A stretch of 64,000 nt of DNA from Callipepla californica brunnescens. Its lineage: Eukaryota > Chordata > Aves > Galliformes > Odontophoridae. Of this stretch, positions 1-14,222 are shown piece by piece; within the stretch, counting starts at the first letter, position 1; every line of letters starts with the position of its first letter. A program made the translations under genes and the position numbers. The stretch spans positions 35,032,842-35,096,841 of the forward strand of contig JALIRH010000003.1 of NCBI GenBank assembly GCA_023055505.1. Reading direction: 5' to 3'. Below the pieces are notes generated by a model. That model did no database searches. It was given only the letters and a program-made list of their open reading frames with translations, and was not told where the DNA came from.

Positions 1-3000
1 AAGAATTTGGAACCAAGCCTTTTTGATTCCGTCTCTTGCACCATGAGACAGTGATTATTTATTTATACTTTTTTCCCCACCATTCCGAGTAACGCTAAAT
101 GACACTTTGAGCACATCTGTACTTACACTAGACAAATGCATTTTTTCAGTCACAATGAGGAAATGGGAAACATTTCATGCTGTGTGTGGGCATCAGCCTA
201 TACCACAGCTAAGCCTCCATGACACCTCCTGCAAACTGGGGAATGGTTTCCAAACACAAGGTTTGGATGTCCGTGTATGCAGAATGCCTTGCTGAGATAG
301 GGACAGTTGAGGACACTTCAACTTTCTCACTACACTGTAGCAGCCCAGTGTAGTTAAGAAGACTGGTCAATGCATGTTCTGCTTTTCATAGCAGTGTGGT
401 CAGAAAGCTTCTCAATGGGAAATCTTTCCCTGCTTCTATTGTAGGGTATAGTTCCTGTCAGGCTTTCAACGCACCCTACAAGCGTTCAAGTGAGGGGTTC
501 ATTAGGGCTTACATCACCACCCTCATCTTCTCATTAGGACTGCCGGAGTGAGTCAGTGTTATGTCCTGTATAAACTGAACCCTGCTTCAGCTTCTGTTGT
601 TCATTCAATGGCTTCCTGTTGCATTTTATTTAAAATATATAAAAATTCAGAGGAAAATAGTATATCAACAGACATGCCACTATGCAAATGACAATGCAGT
701 TTACAAAACGGGCATTTAAAATTACTGATGCGTTTTGGCATCTTGTGGAAAATAAATGTTGACAGTGCATACTCAATTCTGGTACGCAGACGATTTTGTG
801 CTTTTAAAAAATCCTACCAGAAATATAAAGTTAGCTGACATCCTGACAAATTGAGAACTGACCTTTACAATGTCCACTTTGAGCCAACAGGAAGAAAAAC
901 CTGCCAGTTTCAACATCACTCTCACTTCCCCTCCATTCTTAAAGGATAAGAATTAGAACAATAAATAAATAATAAAGAGAAGTGGATATTAGCACATGCT
1001 GTCTGAAATAACACAGTACTGGATTACATCAACACCCCTGAACAACAAAGATCAATATTTTCTAAACGTCTGCTATTCAGGAATGGAAAACCAAGGTCTA
1101 CATCCTAGAAACATTTAGGGACACTGTTCACATCTTATATATTTCTCTCTTGCTTACAGCTTTATAATACCAAGCCTGAAATGCTACTTCACTTGCTTCT
1201 AAGAGCAGTTTTCCAGTATTTAACAGAACTGAGTTGTATTTACAGTAACTACAAAAAAAGAAAAAAAAAATTAAGTGTCGTCTCACTGGATTTTTAATTG
1301 GTATAAAATTTCAAGTTCTCATAGGACTATCAGCATCAAGTGGTACATAACTGAAAACATACAACTTCCCTTTTTTTTTTCCCTCAGTTACTAGTAGGCC
1401 AAAAAAACTTTTTTAGATTTTGTAAATATTTTATGCATAAGACAAGCACACAAATATTCATCCACAAAATACACCAGAAAGACACTCAGCTGTTAGCAGC
1501 TCTGATTTAAATACATGTATTAGGTAAAAATGTACATTAAATAAGATGGTAAAATGTACATGATTTTTAAATACAGCTATGTGGAATCAAACACCATCTT
1601 AGTATTTTCTACTTACAATTTTTTGTATAACAGCCAATTCTAGCATACACAAGAAATCTTTAACTTTCAATTGTTAGCAAAAAAGAATATGATAAAGTTT
1701 GACAGTGGCACTGCCATTGAGCTGAGTTTCTTCGACAGATTAACACATTGTCAAAAATTATATCTTTCCACTCTTAAAACAGGTATACTTGCTAGCAAGT
1801 TTTTGCAAAGCAAACTGTCTCACTTTTACAAATGGCACATCTCAATTATGCTCAAATATCTCCTATAAACGTTATCCTCGTTGCTAGATATGCTCCTAGC
1901 TCAAGCCTTTGTCAGGTGCCAAAAAACTGGCATGAATGTTATTTATCAGATCTTTTTCCCCCAAGCACACCATTAAGGTGAACCTTTTCACTTTATCATT
2001 TGGTCCACATCATTTGTAAACAATCATTTAAAACACAGAAACATTCCTCAAACTGCTTGAGCTGAAAGAGCAGTGTTGTTACTGCCGTACACTTCAGGAT
2101 TTACTTGGAAACTCTTCAGGTGCGTGACATTACAATAAACAGCGCAGCATTGCCCAGAGTACCTCAGGCTTCACACTAGCCATGACACATGAAGGTAAAC
2201 AGAACACTTCTGTAGGAGAAGAACCAACAACTCAGCTGGCAGGCAAAAAGCAATTCACCAACTGCAGCGCCACTGACCAATGCCTAGACTCAAAAATCCT
2301 AGTTGAGTAGGAGGCAGTCACATCTGAATTTTCAGTTGAAGACATAATCCAGAATTGACTTTTTCTGCTCAGCCAAGATGATGACAAAAGGAGACATCAA
2401 ATGTTCCACAAGTAGTTACTGCCATCAATGACCTACAAACCTGATAGTTAATAGACCTAAGATGAAGGACTGCAAGAAGTTTGCTTTTTTCACATATTGA
2501 GAATAAACAGCGGTTAGTTTCACTCAGATAATATTTAAGTCATGCAGTGACTAACCAAAAATTCATGATACATATTGATATCATGATTAACAAAGACAAG
2601 TTTGCAAACTGCAGCAACAGTGCTCCTCAACCACAATTTCCTTTTCTACTTCTCAGTTCAATACAGATATTAGAATGCTGAATTCGCACATAACATTCGC
2701 AGGGGAAAAAAAAATAATAAAAGTTTCCTTTTGTATCCTTAAAATAAGAGATCACATCAGATAATGCCTTCCTTTGGCTTTTCTGTGTAAGCTTAATTTC
2801 CGTCTGCATTTGTATCAATTTTCACATTTTTTCACATAAACCTGGAAACACATATTGAGTAGAAATCACTAAACAAGAAGTAAGAAAGGATTTTCAAGGA
2901 AGAAATGAAAACATATTCCTAAACAGTGATCCAAGTTTTATTTCATTTTTTATGCAGAAGATCAAACAGGAAAACACGTAAATTATGCCTGACCAGCTTC

Positions 3001-3790
3001 TTGCCTTTGGAGAGAGAACTGAAAATAAGATCAAGTGAAAGAGAAAATTAGTTGCTAATCTCATTCTAACCCCTAGCATTTACTTGTCTACTACACAATA
3101 CCAGACAATCACCGATTGGCACTTTCTGCATAAGAAAAGCTCAGGATGCAATAGCAGGGGCATGCAATGTATCAGTCCTGAGGTAGACAAAGCTATGTAA
3201 GAACTTGTGCAGCACCTGTCCTCCACATGTCTAAGACTGAAATAACTGTGTTAGTTTTTCTACTTCCGCAAGTACCAAATTTATCAAGACTTTTTTTCGT
3301 TTTTTTTTGATCCACCACATGGAGAAATCAAAAGTTTTCTCTGCAGTAAGAAAAAGCTCTTTTTAGGAATAAACAATGGAGAGAAGGAAGATATTAAACT
3401 TCTGAACTAATTAACAGAAGTAAAGGAGGCGGTGGGGACAATGATAATTAATATGTACCCTCCTTCTAACCAAATCTCCACATACATTCATTCTGTATAT
3501 GCACACACAACAGCAGCATCATAAACCGTCTCAAGTTCTTGCCATTATTCAGTTCGACATCTGCACATGTTTATGCGTCTCTCCAAACAACCTCTTGAAC
3601 ACCCTGCTGGAGCTGTCATTTTTTTCTTCTCCCTATCTGGCAGATGGCAAGTCAACAATCGGCATCAACAGCAGCCGAATATCTCCCCCCTCCATCCGAC
3701 CCCCCTAAACAGACACAATAATAACTTCTTTGTGCTTCCCCACAATGCAGCTGCTTAAACCATTTCGCTACAAGGCTGCTTTGCCTTAAT

Positions 3791-3809
3791 AAAAAAAAAA
3801 AAAAAAAAA
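3791..3809. repeat. A19 homopolymer
   Basis: Nineteen consecutive A within a mixed-composition block. Confidence 0.95.
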
Positions 3810-6397
3810 TCCCTTCTGTCAAGTCTAAAAAGCAGCATAATGTTAAGCAAGCTAAAGCCACAGCACAGCTGCAAACGGGCAGACACATTGACAGCTCCTC
3901 CCTTAACAAAGCCCTGTGAATTGAAGGGGGTTCATCTGAGGCTCACACAGTAATTAGTATAAAAAAGTCCGACAGCCTCTATTATGCTAGGAAAAAAAAA
4001 CTGGACAGAACTGGGCTGCTGTTTTGCGTCAAGAGTTCTGCTGCAGAGTAGATAAATCATGTTGGGTTTTTTTCCTCTCTTTTTAAAGACAGTAATAAGG
4101 AGGATGAGAGAAGCTAATTTGAAAACTTGGACACAGTAATTGTACCATATGGTGAGCATTTATCCCTTCTGAAATACACGCTAACAGTCACTTACATGCA
4201 CAGTGCTTTGTTTTACAGTTGTTATTCTCTCTACCATATTCATAAAATGGATCTGAATATCCGATACTCCAGAGAAGTTGTGTGTAATTAGCAACAAAAC
4301 TGCCTGAGCTTAATATATTGGCCTACCATAGCAATCTAGTTAATTGCAGAAAATCCCATGCCCCCAAATTTAAATAGTGTCCACTTTAAGGATTTTTTTA
4401 TTTGTCTCAAACTGGCTGAATATCATACACAATAAAGTTCAGGGAAGTCATTTACTGACACCAGCACTCCTTGATACCACTGGCTCTAATATCTACGATC
4501 AGGACAGATTTTCCTTGTTATCCACGTAGAAGTGAGGAATTAATTCAAGAACCTCTTGGGGGTAACCTCACAATACTGAAGTCCCATCCTACTTGGAAAA
4601 GGAACTGCACCATAAACTTACACTGTGAAGCCAAACTCTGGAGCGTGGCACTGCAAGAAAACAAAGACTCCCAGTCCACTCCCCCACTTCCACCCCCACG
4701 TTCTTCCTGATTGCATTTTCATGTATTTTTGTTAGCACTTCAAACGCTTCATTCACAAGCATCTTGAAAATCTAGAAAATGTACCATTCAACCCTGAGGG
4801 TCTGCTTGCTCTTTACCACACACTTCCAGTTTTTTACCCTGCTTATTCCTCCAAATCATACGGAAATCACAGGAGATAAGGAATCAGCTGAGCAAAGCTG
4901 GGAAAGCTTTCTGTGAATAAAGGAAACACTGTATTTAAGTTGAAAAACTAATAAAGCTTAGAAATACTTTTAACAGAAAATAAAATGTAGCGAACTTCCA
5001 AGCAAGGAAAACAAAATCTCAAGTAGAAGATGAAAACAATATTGAAAATAAACAGGACAAAATGAAGTCTGCAACTAAGGATAATCATATTTTCAAAGAA
5101 CCAAAATGACACCTATATCTAAGGAGGCAAAAGAAATCTGCTTTGCACTTTTGAAGGTAACAGACAAATACCTTCAGTGCCTCTGGCCCAGAACAGGTAC
5201 CAGAGCAGAGTGCTGGGGGCCAAAGGATCTCAGGGGAACAGCTCCCAGGGAAGAACCAAAAAAGGTTAGGAAAAAAATGAGAATTTCACATCACTTGTCT
5301 GGAAGTAATCTAAGAAAACTGTTTATAAGTTTTAATTGTACTCTTAACTAATGTAAACTGACATGTGATAAACAAAGCATCACTGCCTTTCAGAAGAAAG
5401 ATCATTCCCGTCATACCTATGGAATTTCTTTCAGAATGTCAAGAAAATAAAGATTAACTGACACAATTTATTTCAACATTTCAAAAGGTTTTAATAAGTC
5501 TAAGGAATCAGTAATTCCATGAATAATAATATTAAAAAAAAAAAAAAAAGCTGTGTGATGCAACAAAACAGAAATGGGGAAATGGGAAATTGGGTAAGAG
5601 ACAGACACCAAAACGTGATCCCAAATTGCAGTTTCAATCACCCACACTCTATGGTTCCCTGTTACAAACTTTTAGTTAATGTGTTTATCAGTGATGTGGG
5701 GTTATCACTGAATATACTGCAAGGCAGTAAAACTATTCAAGATTTCTAAGAATGTGAAGCATTTGAGCAATAAAGCTATTCCAGTGAGGAGAGAACGAGC
5801 AGATGAAATGCACTGAAGAACTGCTGAAATTAATAAATACGTACTCATATCCTGTGTGTAGTTACAAATTACCCACCAAATACCAATTAATGTAACCTTT
5901 GCTTAAGTTTGCACTGTTGAGAAGAAAGAAAATCAAACATTATCATTAGTAAAGGTACAAAATTTTAGGAACACTGAAAATACTGTAATTCAATTACAAA
6001 CGTGACAGTTTTGCTGACTAAATTAAAAATAACTGCAAGAGAACAGAAAGGATGCAGAGACAAAAATACACAAATAACATGGGAGTTACAAAGAAGCAGA
6101 GGAGAGAATATTTAGATTAGTCTTCTGTTTCGAGGAGGGACAAGGTCAAAAGAATTTAATGACACTAAAGACCAACAGCAGAATAACTGCACATCTGAAG
6201 CTAGACTTTCAGAAGAGTTCAGGAGTGGATTTTCCGACACTCACAACCTACAGTTACAGCTAGAGTCTGTAACACAGCTAAGTACCTAATGGTATGCAGT
6301 ATAACAATGTCAGCCATGCTCCCACCAACTCAGCACCAGTATCTCTGAGCACCTTAAGGGAAATCAAGTCTCTCCTTCAATGCTGGGATCCATCTCT

Positions 6398-6430
6398 TTG
6401 TTGTTGTTGTTGTTGTTGTTGTCGTTGTTG
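6398..6430. repeat. (TTG)n microsatellite
   Basis: About eleven TTG units with one C interruption at 6423, followed by a G3T7 run. The poly-cysteine stretch in an overlapping short frame is a product of this repeat. Confidence 0.95.
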
Positions 6431-8776
6431 GGTTTTTTTGAAAGAAAGTCTCACATTCTATACGGGAAGGTTGTTCCTTTTAACTAAACATATCTCAGTC
6501 CTGTCACAAACCTGTAACTAGCCAGGTAGTGCAGATAGCGAACAGAAGTCCCGCTCCCTGTCCGCCTTGTACCTCATCTTAAATACAGCCTAGAACCAGC
6601 ACGGTGTGTTTGGAAAGGTAAGCAACATTTGTTGAAGAACTGGGCAGCGCATCTCATGTCCCACTCCAATGCGTCAGCAGAGCCAATCCATGCAGCTGAG
6701 TGAGGCAAGTCTACAAAATGATCTAACCAGAAGCACATCCCAAGAAGAAAAGTATTTTGATCTGATCAAAACAATTCCAGTTCACTGTACAGCTAGCATT
6801 TGTGCAAAGAAGAAATGGGAAAAATAGGCAGGGGACACAAAAGATGCAACGGAGAAGAGGTATCAGCATAAACTTATGCAAAATTAATGACTGACAAACT
6901 GGACTGCCAGCCTAACACATGATGGCAATTCTTGATTTCCTGTTAACCTACAAAAGCAGGTCTCAGTGATTCAAATTTCTAAGATCAACTACGTCACTAA
7001 GGAATGATGTTACTGCTGACACAAAATGAAACCAGGAATTCCCCTAATACAACTTCACTTTTTGCATAAGCAAAGTATATTCTGACATGCCAGGATATAT
7101 CTTGGCAACCTTTTTTTATTATGCATCTACATACAAAAATTATATATAAAAAAATATACATTCACTTCAAGGGGTACGCACAAATCTCTCTACTTTGCCA
7201 AATAAATGAAAATTCACTTAAACATTCCAACATGAAAATCACTTCAAATAAAGTACTTTGTGAAGCAGTAATGACAATTTTACAACATCAACACAATCTT
7301 AGCAATGCAAACAGAAATCCCAATACACACTGATATTTTGAGTTATCCATGAAGTAATTCCCTTACTAGAAACAGCATCAAGAAGATGAGAACTTGGTCA
7401 GTAATGTACCTGCTTAAACTTGCAGGCTATAATTAAAGCAACCGAAGGTAAGAAACCAGCCCAGTTTTTAAGACAGGATTCTACATATTTCTAAAATATT
7501 TTACTGCCTGAAAATGAATAGAACTACTTGTAACACCTACATTATGAATTATAATACAATTTAATTTTAATATACATATTTTACAGTATTTTATCTTCCA
7601 AGACAGGCTACATTACAATTGGAATAAACTCTCAGGCAAATTAGATAATTTAAAGTATTTCACTTTAAGTTCTTCCATTCCTCTGAATTAAAAGGAAGCT
7701 TGACTAATGAGTAGAAATGTGAAATTCTCAAATGTGGAATTTCAATACCATGAGAATTTTGCCTGAAACACTCTTTAGAAATGTTTAAAACAGAGCTATT
7801 TAATATGAATTCCAAAATTCCAGTCACAATGTAGAACTGCAACATTACTGACCTAGGTAAGACACAGAAATTTAACTATCTGAATGTGTCAGACTCTTTC
7901 TCTTGGCAAAATTTTCACTAACATCCATCTTGTGGTTTCTCTGCTATATAACTTCCTTTTTTTTTTTTTTTTTCCTAAACTGAATTACAGAACAGTTTTT
8001 AATGATTTCACCTCCAAAATAACTTTGACACAAAAGTCAAAAATATCGAATAACCTTAGAGCAATCCCAGAAAACTCTACAATTCAAAGCAGAAGTCAAA
8101 TTTTATACAAGAGAGAACACTGAATTTCTTTGTAAAACTTACTTTTCTGAAATGATTATTCATACAATTTTTAACTGGCACCAAATATTTAACATTTGTG
8201 ACACCAAAATAATAGGGATCAACGAGGAATGATATTTTTCCAAAATACATTTGTGCTAAAATTGGAATCAAACCATTCTGACAGGGCTTCAGTGGGCATT
8301 TTTCTCCTCTAGAAATTAAACAGTACAATTTTCTAATTAGCAAAAACAAAATGGAAACTGACTTACAACACTGACTTGAAAATCCTTGTGAAAGTCTGTA
8401 CTGGTGATGTCACAAATTCTGTCACATCTGAGCAGGTATTGTCTGTAGAAGGTTCAGAAATGTCCATTTTAATCAAAACATTTATTAGAGGTAGTTGTGT
8501 ATTCTGTTTTTATTTTAATCAATTACAGAGTTCTCTAAAGAATTATGGTTGTAACTCTCTTTGAAAGCAGTGAACTAAGTAAAACCCATGTATCTGATAT
8601 ATACTATGAATATTTGATCTATAACAGATGTAGAAAATCATGTAATAGTGAGAGGAAGTCTATATACTTCCATCAGGCTTTAGTAATGATGTTCACATAA
8701 CACTGATGTAACATTTCCTCATTTGCTTAAAATGACCTACAAATTGTAACTTCCTCACAGCACAATGCCAGTGGGG

Positions 8777-8799
8777 AAAAAAAAAAAAAAAAAAAAAAA
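8777..8799. repeat. A23 homopolymer
   Basis: Twenty-three consecutive A, the longest homopolymer noted. No gene-like or LINE-like sequence precedes it, so it is not read as a retroposon tail. Confidence 0.95.
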
Positions 8800-10129
8800 C
8801 CAATGTCTTATGCTTGTGTTTATTCTTAAACACTTTGACTTTATTGCACTTTGGAGCAGAATATTTTCTTCCCACTGCAAAACACTGCTACTAAACCATT
8901 ATTTTTCTTCAATCTGGTGGTTAACAGTGCTCATGAGTTAAGAAATCTTAATTTAACCGGTCCAGATCCCCTGGAAATTTTTAGAGAGAGATTTTTTGAA
9001 AAGATGTGGATATCTGTTCAGCTGGACAAAGGTTATGAGTCTCTGAGAAAAACTTTTCCTTCTTTCCCTCCTACCTGTGCATTCAGGATTTATGACACCT
9101 CCAGAAGTGTACCCTGCTGCCTGGGGGAAGGGATTTCAACTGTGCAGGTGTCTGAAGAACTATAACATTCATTTTGGTATGCAGAGCTATATAGTAAGAC
9201 TCATTAGATACAAGTCATCTATATTCTATAATCATCTATTTATTTTCCCAGAAAAGTTAACAAAATGAAAAAAAGCCCTGCCAAGATAAGCTTACAGTGA
9301 GAAAAACAGATTTAGATACAGAACTTCTCAAAGCATCTTCTAAAATTTCCTGTTACTGACTTAAGAACTAGAACAAATGACAACAGAATAAAGCTATGTT
9401 TCTACCTCGTTTTTCAAAGAGAAACAAATCTGATACCAGAATTAGGTATGAGGACATATGGGCAGTCTATCACCTGACTACCAAACAACAGTACTAAAGC
9501 TCACACATGTTTGTTAATCCCAAGAGTAAAACACTGCTTTGTCTTCTGGAGGTCATGCTGCAGATGAGTGCCCGTTATGATGCTGATGCATTTTTCCATG
9601 CTAAGCTCCCAGGGGAATTTGAGTTCACCATCAGTCAGAAATTTTTCATCTCCTCTGTCCTGAAAGTATTCTTTTTGTTTATCAAGCCTGCATATAAGAA
9701 TAGCAAGTATTAGCAGCACAGTTGAAACCGTTTCAACAAAAGGACGGCCTTCCACATAACTACAATTTCATACTGCGACAATTTACTTTTCAGTGACATC
9801 TTGATCTTGTACCAACAGATCACAATCTGATAGAGACTGACTGAAATTTAGTGACATGATTATTGGTGACAGACAGCAAACCCTCTCCACACAATCTGAG
9901 ATGATTAAGGGGAGGGCTGCTTCCCAGAGATCTGGCTGCTCTCTGCTGTACTCTTTATCTCCATGGGGAGCAGAGTAGGGTGAGCCTAAGTGATCAAAGT
10001 AAGCTTCAGAAACACTCCAGCCCACTAGAAGTTCTCACTCTCTTGAAATAATGCTGTTTGCAGATTTCTCCAGTTCCAATAGAACACCTCACATTAGTCC
10101 ATGTGTTGTTTCTTGGTGTGGCATTTTTT

Positions 10130-10183
10130 CTGTTGCTGTTGTTGGGTTTTGGTTATTTTGTTGTTGTTGTTTTTTGTTTTATA
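10130..10183. repeat. TTG/T-rich low-complexity tract
   Basis: Imperfect TTG units mixed with T runs, similar in style to the tracts at 6398 and 14535-14600. Confidence 0.8.
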
Positions 10184-11949
10184 ACTCTCTCTTCCAAATC
10201 CACAGTCCATTGGTTTTCCCTGTCTGATCCACCAATTGTGCAGCTCACCAGTGCAACAGTAAAAGGAAATTAAAAAATAAAGTAGATGGGGATGTTGAAT
10301 GGGGGAGGTAAGAGAGGAATAGGACAGTGTCCTATCATGTCAGATGACGGAGCCCATCAGCCTGCAAGTCAAATTCTTGCTAAGTTCAGCATGAAGTGGC
10401 CACAGGGATGTGTTCCAGACAAGCTTTAGCTGAACTTCCTCTGTCATTAGCAGCATACTGCTAGATTTGATTAGAAGTAGAAAGAAAACATCCTCTGGTT
10501 AACACAAAATTTCCCTCTCTCCCTGGCACACTAGGCATCTGTTCAAATGCTCAAGTTACATGGGCAACAAGTAGGGGGCAGCTGTACATCTGTCTCTGGT
10601 TGACTGTACAAGCACAAAACACGCAACTTCTTGTGGCCTCTGCTTGCAAAAGTATGGTCATGCTGCTCAGGTACATCTCGTATGCACTTTTTTGTTCCTG
10701 ATGATGGAAGTGCAGAAACAGTAATACCTGTGCCGTCATTCGAGCAGGAAAGCCAAAAGTGGCTTAACTTAGTAGAACATGAAAGCAGAGCAAGGCACAT
10801 ATGTGGAAGCTATTTCAGTCTAACCTCTTCACAAAAATAGCAGGCCACAAAATTTCCCCATTATGGATACACTGTTGTTGCTTCTTTAAGTACTGATGGT
10901 ATTGAGACATATTCCACAGTATTTTTCAGATTTTCCTCATAACCAGACTTGTCTTGGTTCCGAATACATCTGGATTCAACACTCATTTATGAGGCACAAT
11001 TATCTCACTACATTGAAGAGCTCATGGCCTCATTAAGAGTCTTTCTCATAACCAAGCAATCAGAAAACTCTCAATACTCATACTTACTGGTTCTCCCAGT
11101 CTTAGGCTCTAAAGCCATTCTCTCCAACACTTAAAAAAATACAATTTTTCTTTGTTTTAATATTAAATATTAAAAGACAAACTGGAATGTAACTCAATTC
11201 CTACCTTTCAGTGCCTATTAACTTCTCAGTATTCTTCCTATGCATCTTTAGAGACAATAAAGAGACTATGCGACAACATACTTAATTAGAAACTCTCAGA
11301 ATTACGACCATTAAATAACAGTATTTTTTAACTCACTTGATTTTGACATTTTTTGCTTGGTGGAACCCTAACATTTTCCAGTACTAACACAGAGTCCTAA
11401 ATAGCAGCAGAGGTATACTCTCTACATCCCTCATGAGTTGGCTAATGTTTTTATCTCAGTAACAATCTGCAGACTCTTCAGAAGTAGAGACAGATCCTGC
11501 TGGATCTGCAAAGAACAGGATGGAAACAACTACCATCATTTATTAGCTTACTATTTCATATTGTGTTCCTTCTCTGCTAGAAGACTGCTACATTTGTTTG
11601 GAATCCACTTGAATTCTTCATGAGTAGGTTTAGCACTGGAGTGGGAGATAGCTGGCCAAATAAATCTCGTGTAAATATTTAATATCAACAGAAAAATATA
11701 AATAAACATACAGAAAAGAGTCAAAAGAAAAAGACAGTGCAAACATCAAGATCTTACAAACACGCTGAAAATGGCTGCCACTATTCAGAGAAAAAAAATA
11801 TAATCGCCTCTCCCCCATCACTAAACATCTATCTTAATGTCTTAAAGAAATTAAAGAGGTTATTATAGGTAGAAGATCAGTATTAAGAGTGAAAATCTTA
11901 CCCAAATAAGGATGAAAAGGAATCGTAACATCAGGTCAATGTAAACAAA

Positions 11950-13860
11950 AAATTAACAGAACTAGAAAATAATCTGAAAAGCTTCTTGCAAATGATGCTT
12001 GTCATCAAAACCAGGAAGCCAGACAAGAAATCACTGGGGCTGCTTGATAACAAAAGCACAGAAAGGGATAATAAGGTCACAGCACAGAACCCTATGAATT
12101 CTTTGCCTCGGTCTTCATTTCTGAACACACTGGAAAGATACCCAAGCCCAGATCATTCCCAGTAGTTAACAGGTAAATGCTAGATTATTTAATATAAACA
12201 CGTAGGAATTATTAGATGCCAGCAAGTGAGCAAGACTGGATGACAGTTAGGCAGTTGTGCTGAAATAACTGAGATGTGAAAGCACAGATGTGCTAGCCAA
12301 GATGCGCAACCCTTCTTTACAAATTGGCTACAGGCTCCGAAGACTGATGGGGTGTTAAGAGGACTCTAAACAAAAAGAGAGTTTAAATGGAATCTTGGGA
12401 ACTACCTGCAAGTCTGACTTCTGGCAAGTCACTAGAGCCTGTAATAAGAAAGATCACAGGGCACATGAGAAGACATGGATCTGCTGGGAATGAGCCAGCA
12501 TGGCTACTGTGAAGGGAAAGCCTGCCTCATCAGCCTGATAGTTTCCAACAAGAGGGGCAATAAACATGAGGGTGAAAGGCATCCAGTAGGCAGAACGTGT
12601 TTGCCAAGGTTCCTCCCCAAACAGAATTAAAGAAACTATACTATCACAGGAGCAAAAGAGAGGTTTTTAATACAGTCTGAAAACTGGCTAAGGAATAGGA
12701 AATAAAACATAAGGCTTCAAGGCCACTTTTCAGCATGAAGAATACACTCAGCAGGTCTCACAGGAATCCACACTGGGATCATTTTTATTCAACATCTTAA
12801 TCAAAGATGTGGACATTGGTATGATCCATGAAATCTTGAAGCTTACAGATGACACAATGCTGTAGTGGATACTGAAATGCTAAGTCAATGTCATGGACCC
12901 CAAAAAAAAATAAAAACCCTCACAAAGTTGAGTTAGCAAAGGTGACAAATGAACAGGAGGTATATAAATGTGGGGTAGTACATGTAGAAAAAAAAAAATC
13001 ACCTAAACCATGCCTCACAGCATTTATCTTAGAACCAGGAATTAAATTTTAGGAGAGTCCTGGAGTTACTGCTGACAGCTTTATAAAATCTTAAATTCAT
13101 GTACAAGCATGGCCAATAGAAAGAAAGAAAAAAAAAAAAAAAAAGAAAAAAAACCCTGACAAAACACTGGGCATTTCAGACAGGATACTGTGAAGAGAAA
13201 GGATGTAACTCTGCTGACACAGAAAACACTGCTGTGCCCACATCTTCATTAACCTGCACATCTCAAGAAGTACAATTACAAAAAACGCAGAGAAGGGAAA
13301 CCAAATTGATGCAGAGGATGCAGCAGCTGCCTTTTCTAAGGATTAAGATCTAGAGGATTAAGAGGCAGGGACTTCTCAGCTCAGAGAGGAGAATGTTGAG
13401 GGGGTAAGATTGAGGTTTACAAAGTCACAAAGGCGATAATACATCAGTGCAGTTGTTGTTCATCCAATACCGCAATAAAAGAGTCAGGGCACCTGGCAAA
13501 TCTACCAGGAGATACACTGAAAATGTAGAAGAAAACATTTTTAGGAAACAATTTTTTTTTAAAAATCTACATCTGAAACTTATGGCCACAGAGCCAGACT
13601 GCACTGACAGGTTCAAAAAGAGTTTACGTTCATGGACAACAGGCCCATAAATGGATTCCAGACTGATGAAACACAGATCAAACATTACTAACACAACTGC
13701 TTCAAACAGTGGAAAAATGCAAGAATGAATGGCAAGAAAATGGCTAAGTTTGCAAGCTCTTCCTAAATAGCATCTCCTCTGCCACTGCTCCAGACAGATT
13801 ACTGGGCTAGATGGGCCACTGGTACAACTCAGACATAGTATGACTACTTCTTATTTTATG
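11950..13860 (+). mobile_element. Old CR1/L3-like LINE relic with reverse transcriptase remnants
   Basis: A long degenerate non-LTR retrotransposon on the plus strand, antisense to AKT3. In order I recognise: a block near 12095-12125 matching the CR1/L3 sequence that encodes NEFFASVF; the stretch 12490-12620 resembling the 'SQHGFxKGKSCLTNL...' region of the RT fingers and palm; RT motif FLFNILIKDV at 12782-12811; and, in the same frame, LTDDTML at 12842-12862, which is the catalytic F-A-D-D-T-K-L of CR1 enzymes with the alanine replaced. The segment 13280-13440 matches the 3' region with 'GRDFSAQ..R'-like coding. The end at 13800-13850 has the diagnostic 'actgggctagatgggcc' and 'agtatg' 3' terminus of this family. 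Many stops and frameshifts make it non-functional. An A-rich tract at 13121-13153 looks like a later expansion inside it. The left boundary is approximate; the right end is good to a few bases. Confidence 0.82.
13121..13153. repeat. A-rich tract inside the old LINE
   Basis: Two GAAA units, A17, G, then A8. It interrupts the CR1/L3-like relic between its RT part and its 3' part, most likely a secondary expansion. Confidence 0.9.
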
Positions 13861-14193
13861 CTTACTCTCCACTGCAACATAAATAACAGATTACATTAGC
13901 ACCTTCTCTATTCTTACTTAACCTCAGTAATTACAGTTCATTCAACCTATACTCACAGGTCACATTCTTTAAATCACCAGTCACTCTCATTACTTGTCTG
14001 TATTTATAGTCTTTATGATCTTGAACTGCCGCGCTGAAATGAATGGCGCTGGCAACTGAGATTTGAAGTGTTCAGTGGAGCGGACAGATGTGTCTTACAG
14101 GCTCTGAAACTGCATATATACGATTGAGTTTGAATTCTTAAGAACACTGAGATATAATTAATATCAAGAGTATCACCCACGGTACCTACTAAG

Positions 14194-14222
14194 TGCCAAG
14201 GTAAGTGCCACTTACCTTGGCA
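14194..14222. repeat. Perfect 29-bp palindrome (14-bp arms, 1-bp centre)
   Basis: The arms are TGCCAAGGTAAGTG (14194-14207) and its exact reverse complement (14209-14222), separated by a single C. Each strand therefore carries AAGGTAAGTG, a near-consensus 5' splice site. No mobile-element signature is seen at the ends. Confidence 0.95.

Larger units (their letters stand above)
1..11949. other. Intronic stretch without recognised genes or LINEs
   Basis: AT-rich unique-looking DNA. It holds homopolymer runs at 3791, 5534, 7957 (T17) and 8777 and the TTG tracts at 6398 and 10130. Open frames up to 104 codons occur but none shows homology or a splice-consistent structure. Confidence 0.7.

Noticed and set aside
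8777..8799. Long A-run read as a processed-pseudogene tail
   Set aside because: No coding or LINE sequence precedes it, and A-runs are common on this strand throughout the window.
12901..12910. Possible second element boundary within the old LINE where alignment to the RT region becomes unclear
   Set aside because: The 3' part further on continues in the expected order and orientation for the same family, so decay is simpler than two insertions.
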